A stretch of DNA of 64,000 nucleotides from an uncultured Clostridia bacterium (GCA_947627875.1 CANQXS010000002.1:1-64000), one strand, 5' to 3'. Positions 55,438 to 63,353 are shown, numbered from the stretch's first letter. Numbers and translations are program-made. The notes: generated by a model not told the origin, from the sequence alone.

Positions 55438-55890
55438 TCACTTCGCACTTTCAAGTGCATCCTCTACACTTATACAACAACCAGGACTTACGGAGGGAAA
55501 TAGGCTTATATCTACAGAGGCAATCGAATATTGTTTTGGATTATGTAAATCCATAGCAATATACTTTCGCGGTATAGAAAATGCCAAACGCGGCTTAATT
55601 ATCCAAAGATCTACATGATTGTAATTTTCCTCATCTCTGCTGATATATTTCGCACCGACCGACCTGCAAATCATAAGTTCTGCCGCAGTCAGCCTCGGAC
55701 TATCTTTTACTTCTACAACTTCTATACCCATACACTCCATAGCTTCTTGAGGGTGGGAGTTGCAAAAGACGTTGCAGTAGCTATTGCCTTTAACACTTGT
55801 CATCGGACAATGAGAACAGAAATCATGTTTCCCGCAGAACGCCCTTCGCGCAGCCTCAAAGCTATCAAATGTTAATTTATATTTCTGCAT
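55438..55890 (-). CDS. Paralogous Cys-cluster phage protein (family member 4)
   Basis: A 150-residue relative of the proteins at 34207, 38823 and 39256: MQKYKLTFDSFEAARRAFCGKHDFCSHCP, then MGIEVVEV, CRSVGAKYISRDEENYNHVDLW, ending GCCISVEDALESAK. Cys residues of the N-terminal cluster probably hold zinc. Function unknown. Confidence 0.75.
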   Translation of the reverse strand: MQKYKLTFDSFEAARRAFCGKHDFCSHCPMTSVKGNSYCNVFCNSHPQEAMECMGIEVVEVKDSPRLTAAELMICRSVGAKYISRDEENYNHVDLWIIKPRLAFSIPRKYIAMDLHNPKQYSIASVDISLFPSVSPGCCISVEDALESAK

Positions 55891-55918
55891 TTTAATTAAC
55901 CTCCACTAATTCAAGCAG

Positions 55919-57025
55919 TTATCTTGCACCCTCATACAGGAAACTCTCGATGTCGTCGTATGAATTACCCGCCTTAAGCCAAGTTTCAACATCCTCGTTT
56001 GAGTAGCCCAGAAATCTGGCGACTGTTTTTAAATGCTCAATATATTCCACTTCCTCTTCGCTTAAATCGTCGTCAACCTCTTCGACCCCGCCGTCGATTG
56101 CCTCATAGTCGTCAGACACGTCGTCATAATCTGTCATAGTGCCGCCCCCGAAACTTCCAGTGATATCTTCCCACTCATCATTTTCATTTAACGAAATTTG
56201 AGTTGTTGTGGGCGCACTATTAACGGTACGATAATCGCGATACCGCTTATAATGTTTACCGTAGCTCCAACCATAGTCAGAATAATAGCTCCAGCTATCC
56301 CATAAGAAGGAATCGTCAAACCGACTGCGATCTATGACACCGTCTTTATCAATCTTAATGATTGCACCGTCTATGACCGATATCTTCTCGCTATTTCCGA
56401 TATAAAACCCGAGACGTGATAAACCCGAATTAAGAATTGCCTCTGTTGATGCATATACATATATGCCCTTCTTCGGGAAGTGATATAGGCACATAGGATT
56501 ATCGCCCTTGACGATATAAAGATTGTCTTTCTTATCCAAAACCGTTATGGTAAACGAACCTCTCAGCTTCTCAGCCATATATTTCAAGCTGTCAAATGAG
56601 AGCTTTTTCTGACTTTCGATAAGCTGAACAGCGATGTAGCTGTCGGTCATTATCTTTGTGGCTGGCAACTCTTCTTTATTGCGTAGAGTGACATCGTTAT
56701 AAATCACACCGTTATGCGCCAACGCAAAATCCGTGCCAGCTTTGCCCAAAAATGGGTGGTTGTTATAATTCATTTCTTCCGAGCCCTGAGTTGCCAAGCG
56801 AGTATGACCCATGACATAGTGGACGCCATACGGAAGTCTGAAATTCATTTTGTGAGCGGGGAGGGGTCTTTTGTATACAGCAAGTTTGCCATTGCTGTTA
56901 TACGCAATGCCTGTCGCATCAGTACCTCTCGCCTCACACGCCGTTGAAAGAACATTGAGCATGCGGGTCATTTGCTTATTACTGAGAGAATGCTTGTAAT
57001 CCAATATTCCAAAAAGGCAGCACAT
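55919..57025 (-). CDS. Class II glutamine amidotransferase (copy 1)
   Basis: A 368-residue Ntn-fold amidotransferase that releases ammonia from glutamine. After Met removal the N-terminal Cys2 of MCCLFGILD is the nucleophile. Conserved features are GTDATGIAY, VMGHTRLATQG, ALAHNGVIYND and TDSYIAVQLI. The C-terminal ~90 residues are acidic and unique. It starts at the base where the amidoligase copy 1 ends, so both are made together and probably channel ammonia. It closely resembles copy 2 at 59920. Confidence 0.9.
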   Translation of the reverse strand: MCCLFGILDYKHSLSNKQMTRMLNVLSTACEARGTDATGIAYNSNGKLAVYKRPLPAHKMNFRLPYGVHYVMGHTRLATQGSEEMNYNNHPFLGKAGTDFALAHNGVIYNDVTLRNKEELPATKIMTDSYIAVQLIESQKKLSFDSLKYMAEKLRGSFTITVLDKKDNLYIVKGDNPMCLYHFPKKGIYVYASTEAILNSGLSRLGFYIGNSEKISVIDGAIIKIDKDGVIDRSRFDDSFLWDSWSYYSDYGWSYGKHYKRYRDYRTVNSAPTTTQISLNENDEWEDITGSFGGGTMTDYDDVSDDYEAIDGGVEEVDDDLSEEEVEYIEHLKTVARFLGYSNEDVETWLKAGNSYDDIESFLYEGAR

Positions 57026-58380
57026 TATATTTCTTCCTCACTTTCTACGGGCTCATTGACGTAAATACCACGCTCCTTCAGGTACTGTATAAGCTCAGGC
57101 TCAGTGCAGTAATCAAGCACGAACGACGACCACGTCAAAGAATGAATGGTTTCATTAGAGGCGGTAACTGCTAAATCGCAGATATGATTTACAAGCTGCA
57201 AAGTAGCAATTATAGTGTTATACTTGAGCGTTCCTCGGAAAATGCGGAACTCAATGGTATTACTATTGCAAAGATTGATAGACGAATATCTACCCTCGCC
57301 GTAGTTCTTTACAAGGTCGATAAACTCATTCGGGCTGTCCTTATAACCGTACCTTGCCGCCCAACGATTAAGCTGAGCTTCGGTTCGACGACTAAACCTC
57401 AGCATTTCACCCCAATATTTTTCGACAATATACAGAACACGAGCTATATTACCCTCACGTTTGTCCAACGTATCACCAAATGAATCGCGATTAACGTGAA
57501 CGTGAAGCCCGCAAGTGCCTGGCTGATGAGATCTGTATCCCATAGATATCGCTTTATTCGAGAGTTTTGCCCACGGCATACGGTGCATATGAAAATCGAG
57601 AGTCATAGGATGAGTAACGATTTCAAAGCCGTTATTTAGAGATCCGTCGTGCTTGCAATAAATAAGTTTATCGTCGGCATTTATGATATCCATTAAATCG
57701 TTTGCGTTGTCATCATCTTCGCCGCCCTTGTCTATCTCAAGCTCAACTCCAAAGTAGCGTGACCCTGAACCGTAGAAAATCGGATTAGGCTTATAGCTAT
57801 AGTTGCGGATTCCTCCGTTTGTAAACAAAGAATTATAGCAATCGCAGCAATAATCGCACCCGTGTGCAGTATAAGCTTCAGAATATGATATGATTGCGTC
57901 GCAATTCTCACAGCGCGTGTAATAATTATCGAAGCAAGAGCGGCAGACCGTCATATTATCTGAGTTTTCTGCGTCATCTGTGTATACTCTTGCGCCGCAA
58001 CGCTCGCAAATCACGGTCTCCTCAGAAGCACAACGACTGCAAATCATGTCACCGTTTGAAACTTCAACTAACTCATCGGCGGGTACTATTTCACCGCAAA
58101 GCTCACATCTCGCATAATAGTCCTCAAAGCATTCTCTGCAAAGCGGAGTGCTTTCAGAACCACTATTATTTGATTTGAGTATTCTGCGACCGCAATCGGA
58201 GCAACATACCGTGTTCTCTTCAAGGCACTCGCTGCAAACATACTCTCCGTCAACCCATAAGAGTTCCGAAATATCGTGAACGGTACCGCAAATTGAACAA
58301 ACTGCGGTTCCGTCACTGCTTTCCCGCGAATTATCTCCTTCGGGAGCATAATAGGTAAATACCATTTCTTCAATGTCCAT
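57025..58380 (-). CDS. Amidoligase (COOH-NH2 ligase, glutamine-synthetase fold) with zinc ribbons (copy 1)
   Basis: A 451-residue protein. Residues 20-190 are a chain of zinc ribbons (repeated CxxC pairs such as CSICG, CCSDCG, CELCG, CERCG, CENCD). Residues ~200-430 are the Amidoligase_2 domain with RYFGVELEID, GFEIVTHPMTLDFH, GTCGLHVHVNRDSF and IEFRIFRGTL. The Glu, His and Arg of these motifs correspond to the metal/ATP and substrate sites of the glutamine-synthetase fold. It forms amide bonds; the target is unknown. The zinc ribbons suggest a protein or nucleic-acid target. Confidence 0.88.
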   Translation of the reverse strand: MDIEEMVFTYYAPEGDNSRESSDGTAVCSICGTVHDISELLWVDGEYVCSECLEENTVCCSDCGRRILKSNNSGSESTPLCRECFEDYYARCELCGEIVPADELVEVSNGDMICSRCASEETVICERCGARVYTDDAENSDNMTVCRSCFDNYYTRCENCDAIISYSEAYTAHGCDYCCDCYNSLFTNGGIRNYSYKPNPIFYGSGSRYFGVELEIDKGGEDDDNANDLMDIINADDKLIYCKHDGSLNNGFEIVTHPMTLDFHMHRMPWAKLSNKAISMGYRSHQPGTCGLHVHVNRDSFGDTLDKREGNIARVLYIVEKYWGEMLRFSRRTEAQLNRWAARYGYKDSPNEFIDLVKNYGEGRYSSINLCNSNTIEFRIFRGTLKYNTIIATLQLVNHICDLAVTASNETIHSLTWSSFVLDYCTEPELIQYLKERGIYVNEPVESEEEI

Positions 58381-58410
58381 TATGAATCCTCCTTAATTTA
58401 TTTTTTGGCA

Positions 58411-58445
58411 TAAAAAAACAGCAGTAACTCAACGTTGCTGCTGTT
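58411..58445 (-). terminator. Rho-independent terminator
   Basis: Perfect stem AACAGCAG/CTGCTGTT followed by a T7 run on the minus strand, upstream of the first amidoligase cassette. Confidence 0.85.
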
Positions 58446-58455
58446 CAGTAGATAT

Positions 58456-58481
58456 AAAAATACCGCCATATTTGGCGGTAT
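58456..58481 (-). terminator. Second Rho-independent terminator
   Basis: Perfect stem ATACCGCC/GGCGGTAT with a T5 run on the minus strand, just after the gene at 58506. Tandem terminators insulate the cassette downstream. Confidence 0.85.
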
Positions 58482-58505
58482 CGGATTTAATTAAAGGATA
58501 TGTGC

Positions 58506-58808
58506 TTAGTCATTTTGCCATGCGGTACTGTTGCCCATAACTTCTCTCGAAATCCTCGTCATAATGTATCTTGCCTTTCTGCTATCTTTACCGTCGGCAA
58601 GCATCTTTTTATAAGTGGTTTTTATAATTTTATATACCGTTTGGTCGTTAAGGGTTTCGGACGAAGCCTTTAAAGCCTCAATATATTCAGGCACATATAC
58701 CATCATGGATATTACGCTCGGGCTGATTATGGACAGCTTTTTATACAAAAACCCGAAGTCCGCGTTATACCCGAATTTAATCTTTTCTGACAATGTAATC
58801 GCCTCCAT
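58506..58808 (-). CDS. Hypothetical protein, 100 aa
   Basis: Helical protein (MEAITLSEKIKFGYNADFGFLYKKLSIIS...). C-terminal residues KKMLADGKDSRKARYIMTRI are basic. Located between two terminators and the small lipoprotein-like gene. Function unknown. Confidence 0.6.
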   Translation of the reverse strand: MEAITLSEKIKFGYNADFGFLYKKLSIISPSVISMMVYVPEYIEALKASSETLNDQTVYKIIKTTYKKMLADGKDSRKARYIMTRISREVMGNSTAWQND

Positions 58809-58839
58809 ATGATGATTATATCACATATCCTTAATAATG

Positions 58840-58983
58840 TCAACGGTTCACGGCAGATACCTCATAGGTTTGAGCATATCGCTCAATATACTCGTCGTCC
58901 GCATAGGTTATACAGGCGACAAACGCAAGGAGCAACATTACCGCCATAAGAAATCCGAAAACATTTCTTATTATCCGCCTCAC
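58840..58983 (-). CDS. Small lipoprotein-like or signal-peptide protein, 47 aa
   Basis: Starts at GTG 58983 with AAGGAGG seven bases upstream, coupled by GTGA overlap to the DUF6273 gene. Residues 4-24 form a positively charged, hydrophobic segment ending LLLAFVAC, which resembles a lipobox. The exported tail is short and acidic. Probably a surface-exposed or membrane peptide; role unknown. Confidence 0.5.
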   Translation of the reverse strand: MRRIIRNVFGFLMAVMLLLAFVACITYADDEYIERYAQTYEVSAVNR

Positions 58984-59546
58984 TCAGATACCTCCTTACT
59001 ATCGTCGTACTCGACGACAATGCCCTGCGCCTCACGGCGCAATTTTAAATGCTCAGATGCGAATAAGCAAGCTGGAGCGACGCCGCGACTGCACCACGCA
59101 TAGCCGCAGTGAAGTTCACGCCACTTCGCCCAGCCGACCACATCCACATCGCGAGACCGCCCGACCGAGCCAAGTGGAGTGAGCGTCCAAACGTGGTTGT
59201 GCCAGTTCGGCAGGAAATCTTTATACTTTTGGCACTGCTTTGAAGAAAGCAAACCACAGATATCAGTAAAATGTCTGCCTCCCGACTCGCCATATGGACT
59301 TAAATCCATATCCATTGGCGCGAGAATTCTGCTGTCAAGATGCTGTTCGACAAACCGTTTGACCACCGTACACACAGAAGAATCGGGATAAAAATTTGTC
59401 CTTTCCTGGAAATCATCGAATGGATAACTTCCTATTGTCTTTCGCGTTACGCACAGAAGATTGCCATCGACCCTGCCCAGAAAAACAAAATTGATACCAT
59501 TATGCTTAATGATATCCCCTGATTTGATAGTTATTGTTTCGCCCAT
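58980..59546 (-). CDS. DUF6273-like phage protein, 188 aa
   Basis: Contains WTLTPLGSVGRSRDVDVVGWAKWRE and SRGVAPACLFASEH, the pattern of DUF6273 (often seen in C-terminal domains of phage and surface proteins). The start has AAGGAGG in front. The fold is probably beta-rich; function unknown. It precedes the small signal-peptide gene. Confidence 0.72.
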   Translation of the reverse strand: MGETITIKSGDIIKHNGINFVFLGRVDGNLLCVTRKTIGSYPFDDFQERTNFYPDSSVCTVVKRFVEQHLDSRILAPMDMDLSPYGESGGRHFTDICGLLSSKQCQKYKDFLPNWHNHVWTLTPLGSVGRSRDVDVVGWAKWRELHCGYAWCSRGVAPACLFASEHLKLRREAQGIVVEYDDSKEVSE

Positions 59547-59661
59547 AGTGTCCTCCTTTATATTTAAAACTGAATTTACCTCAATAGGTATAAGCGTTAG
59601 GCATTGCTGCCCGACGGAATTTTACCGCCCCATCGCTTTCGCGAATCGAACCTCGCCCTTA
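59547..59661. other. Short intergenic gap
   Basis: About 115 bases with the ribosome-binding site of the DUF6273 gene. A GC-rich stretch resembles a T-arm-like GGTTCGATTC on the minus strand, but no acceptor stem can be paired. I see no gene. Confidence 0.3.
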
Positions 59662-59898
59662 TTAGGCAGGGTGGATTTCTGCCACATTTTTACCAGCGGC
59701 TTTTCCCGCCGCTTCTCGGAAAGAAGTGACGACTTCGTCATGCACATGAGCAATCGCACAGGCGTCACAATCAATTTTCATTCCTCGGTGGCAACATAAA
59801 AAGCACGAACGTCTGAAACGACAGACTGCCTCATACTCACTACAACTGTCAATTTGGCGATCCACCCCGATTTCCTCAAATTTTGTCGTTGCTATCAC
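59662..59898 (-). CDS. Cys-rich ORF, 78 aa
   Basis: Open frame with ten residues of Cys/His density (CSEYEAVC, CFLCCHRG, CDACAIAHVH) that may bind zinc. The start is unclear: GTG 59898 overlaps the AGGAGG site and no ATG is in frame. It may be a real small gene or a chance ORF in a gap between the second amidoligase cassette and the DUF6273 gene. Confidence 0.4.
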   Translation of the reverse strand: MIATTKFEEIGVDRQIDSCSEYEAVCRFRRSCFLCCHRGMKIDCDACAIAHVHDEVVTSFREAAGKAAGKNVAEIHPA

Positions 59899-59919
59899 CT
59901 CCTGATGAAAATTGTAAAT

Positions 59920-60867
59920 TTACGCAAACATATACTCTGCAATCTCGTCAAGCGAATACCCCGCGTCAAACAGAGCCTTGACATCTTCGGGAGTAAAACC
60001 AGCGTCATATGCATAGTTTGACAAGTCCTCATAGTACTGACGCTCCAAATCGTCGAGACTCGCAAGTCTCGGCGAAATATCGCCTGTAGGAGTCATATAC
60101 CAGTCGTCGTATCCGCCATAGTAACGGTTGTAGTAACGAGCATACAACCCAGAATCGTCGAAGACGGAACGGCTTATTCCGCCCACGCTGTTGATTCTCA
60201 GAATATCTCCACTATTGATAGAAAGCTTTTCATATTTGCCCAGCCTTATGCCTGATTTTTTCAGCCCATTTTTGAGGATTTCTTCGGTTGACGCATATAT
60301 GTAAACCCTCTTTTTGGGGAAGTAATAAATGCACATCGGATTGTCGCCTTTGACAAAATAGAAGTTGTCATTTGCATCCAAAACCGTGATGGTCATACTG
60401 CCGAGGAGCTGTTCAGCCATATACCTCAGACTCTCGAACGACAACTCTTTCTGGCTTTCGATAAGCTGGACAGCAATATAACTGTCGGTCTTGATATTGG
60501 TATCGGGAAGCTCTTTTTGAAGGCGAATTTCCTCGTCATTATAAATCACGCCATTATGTGCAAGCGCAAAAGAAATGTTAGCTCTGCCAGGGAATGGATG
60601 ATTATTGTAATTCATTTCTGCCGCACCCTGAGTTGTCATACGAGTATGACCCATAATGACTTTAGTGTCGGCAGGAACCTTAAAACGCATTTTGTGCGCT
60701 GGAAGATCTCTCTTAAAAATCGTCAGTCTCTCATCGGTGTTATATGCGATTCCCGTCGCGTCAGTGCCGCGAGCCTCACACGCCACCGAAAGAGTGCGAA
60801 GGATGCGATTCTTCTGCCATTTTGCGAGTGAATTATTGTGATCAAGGATTCCAAACAGGCAACACAT
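59920..60867 (-). CDS. Class II glutamine amidotransferase (copy 2)
   Basis: A 315-residue paralogue of the protein at 55919 with the same N-terminal MCCLFGILD (Cys2 nucleophile), GTDATGIAY, MGHTRMTTQG, ALAHNGVIYND and GDNPMCIYYFPKK. Its C-terminal tail is shorter. It lies one base after the second amidoligase, giving an identical gene order to copy 1 and indicating tandem duplication of the cassette. Identity is high by eye throughout the first 240 residues. Confidence 0.9.
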   Translation of the reverse strand: MCCLFGILDHNNSLAKWQKNRILRTLSVACEARGTDATGIAYNTDERLTIFKRDLPAHKMRFKVPADTKVIMGHTRMTTQGAAEMNYNNHPFPGRANISFALAHNGVIYNDEEIRLQKELPDTNIKTDSYIAVQLIESQKELSFESLRYMAEQLLGSMTITVLDANDNFYFVKGDNPMCIYYFPKKRVYIYASTEEILKNGLKKSGIRLGKYEKLSINSGDILRINSVGGISRSVFDDSGLYARYYNRYYGGYDDWYMTPTGDISPRLASLDDLERQYYEDLSNYAYDAGFTPEDVKALFDAGYSLDEIAEYMFA

Positions 60868-60868
60868 A

Positions 60869-61981
60869 TTAAACCTCCTCGTCTGTTGTTACAGGGTCGT
60901 TGATGTAGAGCTGACGTTCCTTAAGATACTGAATCAGCTCGGGCTCCACGCAATACTCACGGACAAAATCTGTCCAGCTCAAATCTGCGATTTCTTTGTC
61001 GTTCAGCTCATAAGCCACGTCGCAAATATGGCTCGTAAGCTGTATAGTTGCAAGCAGAGTGTTGAGCTTCAGAGTGCCGCGGAAAATACGGAACTCGATC
61101 GTGTCCTCATTGCAAAGATTAACGCAGACGTAACGACCGATATTCCCCTTTTTGGCATGCTCAAGCATTTCCTGCGGAGTATCCTTATACCCGTATCTTG
61201 CCGCCCAACTGTTCAGCTGACTTTGAGTGCGGCGGCTGAACTTAAGCAGCTCATCCCAATGCTTCTCGAAGAAGTACAAAATCCTCGCAATCGAAGCTTC
61301 CTGAACACGCTCGGTATCTCCGAATGAATTACGGTTGATGTGGATATGTAATCCGCAAGTGCCAGCCTGATGAGAACGATATCCCAAAGATTTGGCTTTT
61401 TCCACGATCTCTTTCCACGGCATTTCATTCATGTGATAATTGAGAGTCATCGGATGGGTGACTATCTCAAAACCTTCGTGCAAAGATCCGTCATGCTTGC
61501 AGTAAATACGCCAACAGTTCCTATTGGCAACAGCCATAACCTCCTCGGCTTTATAGTTGTCCTCACCCCCTTCGTCGATTTCAAGCTCGACGCCAAAATA
61601 CCGTGAGCCAGAACCGAAGAATACCGGATCGGGCTTGTAATAGTAATCGTCGATTGAGCTATCACTTCTGTAACGATTATAGCAATCCTCGCAGTAGTTC
61701 TCATCGTCGTAGTCGAGATGATAAACTTCATCATAGGGCATAACTGCACCGCAGGAATAGCATGTACGATAATCGTGATAGTCGTAGCAGGATTCACAAA
61801 GCGGTGTATTAGAATCGCCCACATTATCGTCGGCGAAAATAATATCGCCGCACTCGCAGCATACTACTGTGCGACTTTCGAGGCAGTCTGGACAGACATA
61901 ATACTCGTCCTGAACGACTGTCATGTCGGAAATATCATACTCTTTTCCGCAGCAGTAACAAGTTACTTTGTTTTCTTCCAT
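60869..61981 (-). CDS. Amidoligase with zinc ribbons (copy 2)
   Basis: A 370-residue paralogue of the protein at 57025: fewer zinc ribbons (CYCCG, CCECG, CYSCG pairs in residues 8-110), then the amidoligase domain with RYFGVELEIDEGG, GFEIVTHPMTLNYH, TCGLHIHINRNSFGD and EFRIFRGTLK. The shorter ribbon array suggests the N-terminal part is the variable, target-recognition side. Start follows an AGG-type site. First gene of the second cassette. Confidence 0.88.
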   Translation of the reverse strand: MEENKVTCYCCGKEYDISDMTVVQDEYYVCPDCLESRTVVCCECGDIIFADDNVGDSNTPLCESCYDYHDYRTCYSCGAVMPYDEVYHLDYDDENYCEDCYNRYRSDSSIDDYYYKPDPVFFGSGSRYFGVELEIDEGGEDNYKAEEVMAVANRNCWRIYCKHDGSLHEGFEIVTHPMTLNYHMNEMPWKEIVEKAKSLGYRSHQAGTCGLHIHINRNSFGDTERVQEASIARILYFFEKHWDELLKFSRRTQSQLNSWAARYGYKDTPQEMLEHAKKGNIGRYVCVNLCNEDTIEFRIFRGTLKLNTLLATIQLTSHICDVAYELNDKEIADLSWTDFVREYCVEPELIQYLKERQLYINDPVTTDEEV

Positions 61982-62033
61982 ATTACTTGACCTCCATTTT
62001 GTTTTTTATTTTCAAATTTAGCGTTTCCGCTAT

Positions 62034-62096
62034 TGGTCGAGAGGGATGGAGTCGAACCATCAAAAAAAAGCCCTACCCGCAGAGCAGAGCCTCCCG
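62034..62096 (-). ncRNA. tRNA-like element lacking an anticodon arm
   Basis: On the minus strand a 7-bp acceptor (CGGGAGG/CCTCTCG, one G-T pair), an A at position 73, encoded CCA, and a perfect GATGG/CCATC T-arm with TTCGACT. Only 28 bases separate the acceptor 5' strand from the T-arm, too few for both D and anticodon arms; a short TCTGC/GCGGG hairpin and eight T fill the space. Either a degraded tRNA or a tRNA mimic. Confidence 0.5.
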
Positions 62097-62445
62097 ATAT
62101 TTTAAACAATCGTTTGAGCATTTTACTCTCATCGAAACCATTGCCTCAATCGCTACTCAACGCCGAAACACTGTTAGTTGGTTTGCGTTGCCTCACCTCG
62201 TCCATATTTACACAATACAGCGCCTCACGATTCAAGCTGGATATGCTCAAACAATCACGGAACTTTTCACTCTTGCGCCAGTGTCGTTGGTCGCATCCGT
62301 TCCTCAATAGACAAAGAGTTGCCAATAACAATATTCACAAAGCCGTGTTCGCACCACGCGCTCCGAAGTTCCGAATAAGTTGTAGAGGGAACAAGTCTAA
62401 AAGCTAAATTAGCCCATTGGAATCACCCCATTTATTATATATTTT

Positions 62446-62524
62446 TGGCGGGAAAAATCGGGATTGAACCGATACAAGCCTGATACTCATTTTCCCGTAT
62501 GCGCCAAGCGATTACGCTCAGCGC
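62446..62524 (-). ncRNA. tRNA-like acceptor/T-arm minihelix with 5' hairpin
   Basis: Minus strand: a 10-bp hairpin GCGCTGAGCG/CGCTTGGCGC (62501-62524) is followed by GGGAAAA, a 16-base linker, a perfect ATCGG/CCGAT stem with canonical TTCAATC loop, TTTTCCC and CCA. The acceptor pairs fully (eight pairs if the flanking C-G is counted). D and anticodon arms are missing altogether. Perfect pairing argues for function over decay, perhaps as an RNase P or CCA-enzyme substrate or a synthetase decoy. Confidence 0.5.
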
Positions 62525-62531
62525 AAGAAGG

Positions 62532-62648
62532 TCAGTAAATCTTGGCATGATACATGTCGATTTCCTTGCCCGCAAGAATGGCATTATAAAGCCTCTTATT
62601 CCTTGAGCGGGCAACCGCGAACTTAACCTTTCTGATAAGCTTTTTCAT
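62532..62648 (-). CDS. Small basic peptide, 38 aa
   Basis: Starts at ATG 62648 with GGAGG seven bases upstream, ending at TGA 62532. Sequence MKKLIRKVKFAVARSRNKRLY is strongly basic and could bind RNA or membrane. It ends just before the tRNA-like hairpin. Its start overlaps the end of the upstream gene. Confidence 0.55.
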   Translation of the reverse strand: MKKLIRKVKFAVARSRNKRLYNAILAGKEIDMYHAKIY

Positions 62649-62835
62649 TAAGCAACCTCCTCTCCTTGCTTTCTGAATGACGTGAATACTGCGTCATTTG
62701 CAATTTTGATTCCCCTGCGTCGTACCAACTTGGTTCTTCAAACATCTGGAATGACTGGTAATCGGATTCTATACAGGCGCGGCGCTGAGATGAGGTGCAA
62801 CGGCAGTCGTTTATACAATAATCGCATTTGTTCAT
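62623..62835 (-). CDS. Cys-rich hypothetical protein, 70 aa
   Basis: Starts at ATG 62835 with AAAGGA upstream. The N-terminus CDYCINDCRCTSSQRRAC holds five cysteines, likely a zinc site. The rest is polar. Function unknown. Confidence 0.55.
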   Translation of the reverse strand: MNKCDYCINDCRCTSSQRRACIESDYQSFQMFEEPSWYDAGESKLQMTQYSRHSESKERRLLNEKAYQKG

Positions 62836-63017
62836 GATTTACGTCCTTTCCCTGTTATGATGTTAAAGATTTCTTCGGTGGAAACCTCAGAAGAAGAAAC
62901 TTCGGCAAGCATTACAGAAAAATCCGTATTGTCGCCAAGAGTAAACAGCTTATTCCTGCGGCAAACGTCCTCGACTGCCTCAGCACTGAATCGCTGCACC
63001 ATAATAATGTTTGGCAT
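62832..63017 (-). CDS. Hypothetical protein, 61 aa
   Basis: Starts at ATG 63017 (MPNIIMVQRFSAEAVEDVC) with GGAGG upstream. Short alpha/beta; ends in a basic tail (GKGRKS). Overlaps the next gene by 4 bases. Confidence 0.55.
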   Translation of the reverse strand: MPNIIMVQRFSAEAVEDVCRRNKLFTLGDNTDFSVMLAEVSSSEVSTEEIFNIITGKGRKS

Positions 63018-63028
63018 AGTCAAACCTC

Positions 63029-63166
63029 CTATATATTTCTAAAGCCGACGAGCGTCAGCTTCTTTGAATACCGAAGTTTTTTGACGAACTTTTCGCCGAG
63101 ATACCTCGACTCAAACAGCTTTGTCACAACCTTGCCTGTTTGTTTTATCAGAAATGTCACTTCCAT
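63029..63166 (-). CDS. Small basic protein, 45 aa
   Basis: Starts at ATG 63166 (MEVTFLIKQTGKVVTKLF) with GGAGG upstream, overlapping the end of the membrane protein gene. Basic C-terminus (KFVKKLRYSKKLTLVGF). Function unknown. Confidence 0.5.
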   Translation of the reverse strand: MEVTFLIKQTGKVVTKLFESRYLGEKFVKKLRYSKKLTLVGFRNI

Positions 63167-63353
63167 TTGAAACCTCCGCAGTCTGCCCGTTCTCTGATAT
63201 GCAAAGAACATTTTCTTTTGAAAAAAGCCCCGACAGATAGAACGGGGCGCAGAAAACCAGTATTGTGAAATCGTGCAGGACAACCGTCGCGATGATACAG
63301 AGGGCAAGCAAAGTCACGCCCAAAATCTTTTGTAAAATCAGAGTTTTATTCAT
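63111..63353 (-). CDS. Small membrane protein, 80 aa
   Basis: Starts at ATG 63353 (MNKTLILQKILGVTLLALC) with GGAGGAG upstream. Two hydrophobic stretches (residues 4-20 and 27-42) make a two-helix membrane protein typical of small phage ORFs. Function unknown. Confidence 0.6.
   Translation of the reverse strand: MNKTLILQKILGVTLLALCIIATVVLHDFTILVFCAPFYLSGLFSKENVLCISENGQTAEVSNGSDISDKTNRQGCDKAV

Larger units (their letters stand above)
61982..62531. other. Gene-free region holding two tRNA-like elements
   Basis: About 550 bases without a convincing ORF on the minus strand; plus-strand frames look like shadows of RNA. It contains the truncated tRNA-like structures at 62034-62096 and 62446-62524. 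The 350 bases between them (62097-62445) show no recognisable gene or repeat. Confidence 0.6.

Noticed and set aside
59600-59680. A third tRNA-like element
   Set aside because: GGTTCGATTC resembles a T-loop, but neither a 5-bp T-stem nor an acceptor stem can be formed.
61987-62407. Plus-strand ORFs of 107 and 124 residues
   Set aside because: They translate the reverse complement of a tRNA-like element (VERDGVEPSK-type sequence typical of read-through tRNA) and have no ribosome-binding site; not genes.
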